Source: CAYNWK01 sp964400875 (GTDB lineage Bacteria > Chloroflexota > Anaerolineae > Anaerolineales > UBA4823). Taken from it: a stretch of 9,274 nucleotides of DNA. The notes below the pieces were generated by a model that was given only the letters and a program-made list of their open reading frames with translations, was not told where the DNA came from and did not search any database. The translations under genes and the position numbers were made by a program. Each line of letters begins with the position of its first letter. Within the stretch, counting starts at the first letter, position 1. This document shows positions 5,691 to 9,274 of this stretch, piece after piece. The DNA lies in contig CAYNWK010000171.1 in the NCBI GenBank assembly GCA_964400875.1, positions 1-9,274 on the forward strand, given 5' to 3'.

Positions 5691-7612
5691 GGCTTTGGAG
5701 GCATTGGCGTTGGAGTCGTTGGCATTGGATGCCCAGGCATCGGATGCCCTGGCATCAAGTGCCAGTCCAGGAAGCGCTCGATGCGGGTGTAGACGTCCAT
5801 TTGATGCGCCCGTTGGAGGAAACCGTGCGGCTCACCGGAGTAGGTCTTGTACTCATAGGCCTTGTCCGCCCGGCGCAAGCCTTCGACCCATTCTTCGGAG
5901 GCCTGCGGCGGCACGACGTCGTCCAATAGGCCGTGCAGGATCAGCACCGGAGCGCGCACGTTCGCGACCTGGTAGATGGGCGAGCCGTCCAGGTGCACGC
6001 GGCGATTGCGCGAAGGGGGACCGATCATCATCTCGGTGTATAGGCGCAGGTTCCGGTTGCAGCCCGCCCAGGAGGTCGCCAGGTCGGCGTCGCCGTACTT
6101 GCTGACCCCGCAGGCGAAGAGGTAATCGGGGTCGCGCGACAGGCAGCAGGCTACCATGTAGCCGCCGTAGCTGCCACCGAAGATCGCCAGACGCTCGGGG
6201 TCGACCCACTCCAGTTCGCGCAAATAACGGGCGCCATGCAGGCAGTCCTGGACGTCGCCCTGGCCCCACTGGTTGTAGTTGGCGTGCTCGAACTCGACCC
6301 CGTAGCCGGTGCTGCCGCGGTAATTGGGCGCCAGGTACGTGTAGCCCTTGGCGACCAGGTATTGGGCGAAGGGGTCCCACTCGTACAAGTACTGCCCGGA
6401 GGGGCCGCCGTGGGGGTAAAGCACCGCAGCGCTGTTGGGCCTGGAAGGGCGGTAGAGGAAAGCGGGGATCTTCAAGCCGTCGTGGCTGGTGTAGCCGATC
6501 ACCTCAGGGATGGCGAAATCGACCGCCGCCAGCGCGGGCAGCCGGGAGAAAGTCAGCTGGGTCAGCTCGCCGCCGGGCAGGTCGAGGCGGTAGATGTCCG
6601 GCGGCTGGGCGGGGCTCTCGTACTCCACCGTGAGGAAATCGCCGTTGGGAGACCAGCGCGGCCGGGAATACACGCCCTTGCCGGAGCGCAGCATGGTCAC
6701 GGCGCCGTTGCCGTCCCCGGCGCCCGCGGCGACCAGCATCAGATCGAAGGCGCCGCCGCGGTTGACCGTGGCGGCGATCTGGGCGCCGTCCGGCGACCAG
6801 GCGATATCGGCTACATCCGCGCCCAGGCGGGTGAGCTGGCGAAGCCCTTCACCGTCCGGCCGAACCAGCCAGACCTCGTCGAAGCCGGAGCGCTGGGAGA
6901 GGAAGGCGAGCTGCGCGCCGTCCGGCGACCAGCGCGGCTCCCAGTTTTTCTGTCCTGTAGCGCCGGTCAGCGTGCGGACCTGGCCGCTTTCCAATTCGAC
7001 GATGCGCAGGTCCAGGCGGTTGAGGTCGTCGTGTGGGCGGTGGACGTAGGCCACCAGGCGTCCGTCGGGGGAGGGGCGCGGGTCCCAGGCGTCGCCTCCC
7101 GGAGCGGTGACCAGCGGGCGAGGCCAGGAACCCTCGCGATCGGTGAGCAGCAACTGGGTGCGCTCGTCCCGTTCGACGCTGACGATCAGGCCGCGGCTGT
7201 CCGGCATCCACACCGGAGTCGAGGCGGCCTCGGCGAAGTCGCTGACCTTGACGGGCAACCCGCCGCCTGCGGGGGCGACGTGCACGTGATCGTCGAGGCA
7301 AAAGGCCAGCCAGCAGCCATCCGGCGACCACTGCGGAACCTCGTCGTCCCAATAGGCTACCGCGCCGCGCTTCGTGGTGACCCTTGCCGGCCAGCCGCCC
7401 GAAGCGGGCATGACGTACACGTCGGATAGATCGCCGCGGTCCCAGATGAAGGCCAAGCGCTCGCCATCCGGGGAGAGCTGGTGGTTCCTCACCCGCTCTA
7501 CGGCGGTGACCAGCGACAGGCTCCAACCCGGCGGTGGTTTGAAGTCCGGGCGCGGCACCGCGGGCCAGTGGTTGCGTTCGTACTTCTCGGTCAGTTCGAT
7601 CTCCCCGGGCAT
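5687..7612 (-). CDS. S9 family serine peptidase (prolyl oligopeptidase / acylaminoacyl-peptidase type)
   Basis: A 641-residue two-domain peptidase. Residues about 30-360 form a TolB/WD40-like beta-propeller, with blade motifs SPDG at 47, WSPDG at 95, 228 and 272, SPDG at 181 and WSPNG at 320. The propeller normally admits only short peptides to the active site. The alpha/beta-hydrolase domain follows. HGGP (401-404) is the oxyanion motif. The triad is S481 (GGSYGGYM), D564 (HGLLDDVVP) and H596 (GEPHGF). No signal peptide is visible, so it is cytoplasmic. It probably removes acylated residues or di/tripeptides from short peptides. The ATG at 7612 has GGAGG nine bases upstream; the ATG at 7628 is in another frame. 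The last 22 residues are a Pro/Met-rich tail with a duplicated MPGHP unit, beyond the usual end after FLDWHL. The stop overlaps the creatininase start. Confidence 0.93.
   Translation of the reverse strand: MPGEIELTEKYERNHWPAVPRPDFKPPPGWSLSLVTAVERVRNHQLSPDGERLAFIWDRGDLSDVYVMPASGGWPARVTTKRGAVAYWDDEVPQWSPDGCWLAFCLDDHVHVAPAGGGLPVKVSDFAEAASTPVWMPDSRGLIVSVERDERTQLLLTDREGSWPRPLVTAPGGDAWDPRPSPDGRLVAYVHRPHDDLNRLDLRIVELESGQVRTLTGATGQKNWEPRWSPDGAQLAFLSQRSGFDEVWLVRPDGEGLRQLTRLGADVADIAWSPDGAQIAATVNRGGAFDLMLVAAGAGDGNGAVTMLRSGKGVYSRPRWSPNGDFLTVEYESPAQPPDIYRLDLPGGELTQLTFSRLPALAAVDFAIPEVIGYTSHDGLKIPAFLYRPSRPNSAAVLYPHGGPSGQYLYEWDPFAQYLVAKGYTYLAPNYRGSTGYGVEFEHANYNQWGQGDVQDCLHGARYLRELEWVDPERLAIFGGSYGGYMVACCLSRDPDYLFACGVSKYGDADLATSWAGCNRNLRLYTEMMIGPPSRNRRVHLDGSPIYQVANVRAPVLILHGLLDDVVPPQASEEWVEGLRRADKAYEYKTYSGEPHGFLQRAHQMDVYTRIERFLDWHLMPGHPMPGHPMPTTPTPMPPKP
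5690..5755 (-). repeat. Pro/Met-rich repeat tail of the S9 peptidase
   Basis: Two nearly identical 15-base units encode MPGHP-MPGHP (5755-5726), followed by shorter ATGCC/ACTCC-type units that encode MPTTPTPMPPKP. The repeats give a proline-rich extension and end at the stop codon that overlaps the next gene. The most likely origin is slippage-type expansion near the gene end. Confidence 0.7.
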
Positions 7613-7671
7613 GGTTGGCGTCCTCCATTTAGGTGATTTTTGCTGGCGCGAATCATATCACGGGAACGCGA

Positions 7672-7704
7672 AGGCCGGGCTGAGATTTCTACTCAACCCG
7701 GCCT
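7672..7704 (-). terminator. Large hairpin after the Gly-Asn-rich protein gene, terminator-like
   Basis: Arms 7704-7692 and 7684-7672 form a 13-bp stem (one T-G wobble, otherwise perfect) with a seven-base loop, 39 bases past the stop at 7743 and 60 bases before the S9 peptidase start. The stem is as strong as that of the terminator at 2422-2457. However, TTCGCGTTCCCG follows on the minus strand instead of a T run, so termination may be weak or partial, or the hairpin may protect the RNA 3' end. Confidence 0.6.
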
Positions 7705-7742
7705 GATTCTATGATCCCAGCATGAGCTGGTGAGGTTTCAAC

Positions 7743-8840
7743 TCAAGGGCAGCCTCCGCCGCCCTTACCTTTACCGTTGCCTTTGCAAGCGCCATTACCG
7801 TTGCCGTTGCCTTTTCCATTTCCGTTCCCATTGCCGTTTCCGTTGCCATTCCCGTTACCATTGCCGTTGCCGTTGCCATTTCCATTGCCTGGGCTATCGC
7901 CGGAGACAAAGGGATTGCCGGAGTTCTTGGGTTTATTCTTGTTCCCTTTAGTGGTGAAGAAATAAGCGCTCGATTCACCCTCGCCTGCTGTGACTTCCTC
8001 CTCGCCAGGATCAGCCGCGTCCATCTGTGCGGCCGCCTTGCGGATGTGCCCAACACCCAGGTGAGCCGGTTTTCCGTACATTTTGAACAACTGGCCCATG
8101 CCCACACCGGATTGGAAGGCCTGCACCAGCTCTTCGACGGTGACGCCGCAGAGCGTTTCAGCCGGATCATCTCCAGCCTGTTCTACGACCTGGTCGCCGC
8201 AAGCGCCCTGATAAACGGCGGCCATCGAGTAGAGCTTGACCAGCACGCCGAAGCCCATACCGTCATCGTGATACTGGGCGATCTGGTCGGTCGTCTGGAG
8301 GACTGAACCCTCGCCGTTCAAATCCCAGTCAACCATGAGCGCTTTCAGCGCGTCCTCCAGCTGATTTACCAGATCAGGGTCATCGAAGGTCAGGTCAAAT
8401 ACTAGATCTCCGACCTGGAGCGTAAACGAGTTTTCCCCATTATCGGAGAGGACTTGAGCGATTACCCCCCCACTCGCTTCACAATCCTCCACCTCACCTA
8501 ACCAAGACCAAGTGCCCCCATCAGAAACCACACAAACTTCAGTGTCTCGCAACGCGGCAGTGATCTCGTCCAAGGAGATGTTCCCAAAATACTGGCCCAA
8601 AAGCACAGCGATGGGATGACCGGAGGCGGCCTCATCCAAGACGACCGTGCATAAGCCCTCGCCAGTGTCGACAGTCACCGTATTGGTCTGCTCATCGATG
8701 GCGACGACAGTACCGGAAACGCCATCGCCCTCGCAGGTAGGTGTTATGGGCGTTACCGGTTCCTGGGCGTACACGGTTCCGGCGAGCAGCAAACTTGCAA
8801 TCAGAAACATGATCGTGGCTATTTTCAAATGCGCTTTCAT
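7743..8840 (-). CDS. Exported Gly-Asn-repeat protein with OB-like and helical repeat regions, function unknown
   Basis: A 365-residue secreted protein. Residues 1-25 are a signal peptide (basic start, hydrophobic core, VYA cleavage site before QEP). Residues 41-68 and 124-152 look like small beta-barrel strands of the DUF5666-like type (GVSGTVVAIDEQTNTVTVDT; GGVIAQVLSDNGENSFTLQV). Two related helical segments follow at 183-204 and 234-255. A charged linker (278-310) leads to twelve consecutive Gly-Asn pairs (318-341), then a Gly/Asn/Lys end with two Cys. Eight Cys remain after signal cleavage, an even number that suits disulphides outside the cell. The start has GGGAGGT seven bases upstream and is confirmed by the signal peptide. 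Proteins of this design occur, as I recall, in Chloroflexota. No enzymatic motif is seen; a surface or matrix role is a guess. Confidence 0.85.
   Translation of the reverse strand: MKAHLKIATIMFLIASLLLAGTVYAQEPVTPITPTCEGDGVSGTVVAIDEQTNTVTVDTGEGLCTVVLDEAASGHPIAVLLGQYFGNISLDEITAALRDTEVCVVSDGGTWSWLGEVEDCEASGGVIAQVLSDNGENSFTLQVGDLVFDLTFDDPDLVNQLEDALKALMVDWDLNGEGSVLQTTDQIAQYHDDGMGFGVLVKLYSMAAVYQGACGDQVVEQAGDDPAETLCGVTVEELVQAFQSGVGMGQLFKMYGKPAHLGVGHIRKAAAQMDAADPGEEEVTAGEGESSAYFFTTKGNKNKPKNSGNPFVSGDSPGNGNGNGNGNGNGNGNGNGNGNGNGKGNGNGNGACKGNGKGKGGGGCP
7791..7889 (-). repeat. Hexamer repeat encoding the Gly-Asn tail
   Basis: The 99 bases encoding residues 318-350 are built of imperfect GGNAAY hexamers with mixed third positions. 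The pattern is one Gly-Asn dipeptide per unit, interrupted once by Gly-Lys at 342-343. The synonymous variation suggests that the repeat protein is maintained by selection, not a fresh slippage product. It is also a likely spot for length variation and assembly error. Confidence 0.85.
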
Positions 8841-8967
8841 GAAACGAACCTCCCAAAATAATGAGCTTAGAAGTTAAGCAGTTCACGAGGGGATCGGGGG
8901 TGTTTTGTCTGGAAAGTGTCTGACCTCGATGACGAAAATGGTCGCACTGCGTACCAAACTCGACTAG
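8799..8967 (-). repeat. Tandem duplication copy A: leader and start of the Gly-Asn-rich protein gene
   Basis: Read on the minus strand, the unit begins at CTAGTCGAGTTT (8967), passes TCGTCATC, the GGGAGGT ribosome site and the ATG at 8840, and matches copy B for about 42 coding bases. Relative to copy B it carries roughly 18 extra bases between TCGTCATC and the ribosome site. This copy drives the intact gene. Confidence 0.7.
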
Positions 8968-9011
8968 TAGGTCAGATATATAATCATGGTTTCCTTCCAA
9001 TGTGCTTCCAT
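8964..9011 (-). pseudogene. Truncated duplicate start of the Gly-Asn-rich protein gene, or a 15-codon leader peptide
   Basis: ATG at 9011 follows AGGAGGT at six bases and opens a frame of 15 codons (MEAHWKETMIIYLTY, then TAG). Aligned without gaps to the first 14 codons of the gene at 8840, 29 of 42 bases agree, including ATG, CAT and CTG codons at the same places. It therefore looks like a decayed copy of the signal-peptide start, cut off where copy A begins. Because its ribosome site is intact, it could still be translated as an upstream leader peptide. Confidence 0.5.
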
Positions 9012-9120
9012 GAAATTACCTCCTGAAATACTGTGTTAGGTTTAGACCGGTACGCCACGCCTGGACGGTTTCTACCCCTGATGACGAAGGAGATCGTGCA
9101 GCGTTACAAAACTCGACTAG
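8968..9120 (-). repeat. Tandem duplication copy B: decayed leader and start
   Basis: Copy B begins with the same CTAGTCGAGTTT (9120) and shares TCGTCATC, the ribosome-site block and the first 14 codons with copy A. It directly abuts copy A. Overall similarity is moderate, with one larger indel, so the duplication is old. The flank 9121-9274 shows no gene or clear signal, apart from AAAGAGGCG repeated at 9179 and 9202. Confidence 0.65.
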
Positions 9121-9274
9121 GAGATTGGTACTATGTGAGCACGCCGGTCAGTCAGCTGCGCTCTCTGGAAGCCGAGCAAAGAGGCGTCTTTTTACGAGAA
9201 AGAGGCGGCTGGTGAGTTGAAAGGCCCGCTTTGCTAACGAAAATAACAGTTGTTTCCCGATTCCACGGGATTCC

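Noticed and set aside
6236..7429. Plus-strand open frame of 397 codons opposite the S9 peptidase
   Set aside because: Its composition (Val, Gly, Ala, Arg) and lack of motifs mark it as the antisense shadow of the propeller region. The peptidase carries all expected motifs.
7777..7965. Plus-strand frame encoding a Leu-Pro-Phe repeat
   Set aside because: It is the reverse complement of the Gly-Asn hexamer repeat, with no signal, ribosome site or other domain.
8692..9000. Minus-strand frame of 102 codons overlapping the start of the Gly-Asn-rich gene
   Set aside because: Much of it is the same DNA in another frame. The overlapping gene has a signal peptide and a strong ribosome site.
9033..9215. 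Plus-strand frame of 60 codons, or 44 codons from ATG at 9081, at the right end
   Set aside because: There is no ribosome site and no recognised motif. It overlaps the duplicated leader, whose similarity between copies is at DNA level and not frame-preserving, so I do not treat it as a gene.
1..9274. Search for a defence system, CRISPR array, transposon ends, tRNA or rRNA
   Set aside because: No array of spaced repeats, no transposase or nuclease motifs, and no tRNA- or rRNA-like segments were found. The gene content is metabolic and envelope-related.

Overview
The window is a GC-rich bacterial stretch in which every gene I can support lies on the minus strand, so transcription runs from high to low coordinates. 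The secreted Gly-Asn-rich protein with an OB-like core, the S9 peptidase, the creatininase-family enzyme and the strong GGAGG ribosome sites together suggest a member of the Chloroflexota (Anaerolineae-like). That is a judgement from gene style only, because there is no rRNA or other marker gene here. A run of exactly 100 N (1268-1367) shows this is a scaffolded draft assembly, probably a metagenome bin.

Layout in the direction of transcription. (1) 8841-9274 holds no gene; it contains a degenerate tandem duplication of the leader, ribosome site and first codons of the next gene. (2) 7743-8840 encodes an exported protein with a signal peptide, a beta-rich N-terminal part, two 22-residue helical repeats and a long Gly-Asn tail, followed by a large hairpin. 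(3) 7612-4536 is a two-gene unit: a beta-propeller S9 serine peptidase and a creatininase-family metalloamidohydrolase, joined by an ATGA stop/start overlap. (4) 4399-4073 and 3947-3564 encode two small membrane proteins, the second a YkvA/DUF1232 protein. (5) 3342-2500 encodes a membrane-anchored or exported cyclase-family (kynurenine-formamidase-like) hydrolase with its own promoter candidate and a good intrinsic terminator. (6) 2273 to 57 encodes an aldo/keto reductase and a GT1-type glycosyltransferase, both cut by the assembly gap; an apparent single 738-codon reading frame across them is an artefact of the N run.

How the genes work together: the peptidase and creatininase homologue are almost certainly co-translated and may act in sequence on peptides or cyclic amides. 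The reductase and glycosyltransferase may share a transcript and modify a small lipophilic or carbonyl compound. The rest look like independent housekeeping or envelope genes. I see no defence system, CRISPR array, mobile element, tRNA or rRNA. The more unusual items are the creatininase with a degenerate extra half-domain, the repeat-built secreted protein with its duplicated leader, and a dyad inside the cyclase promoter spacer.
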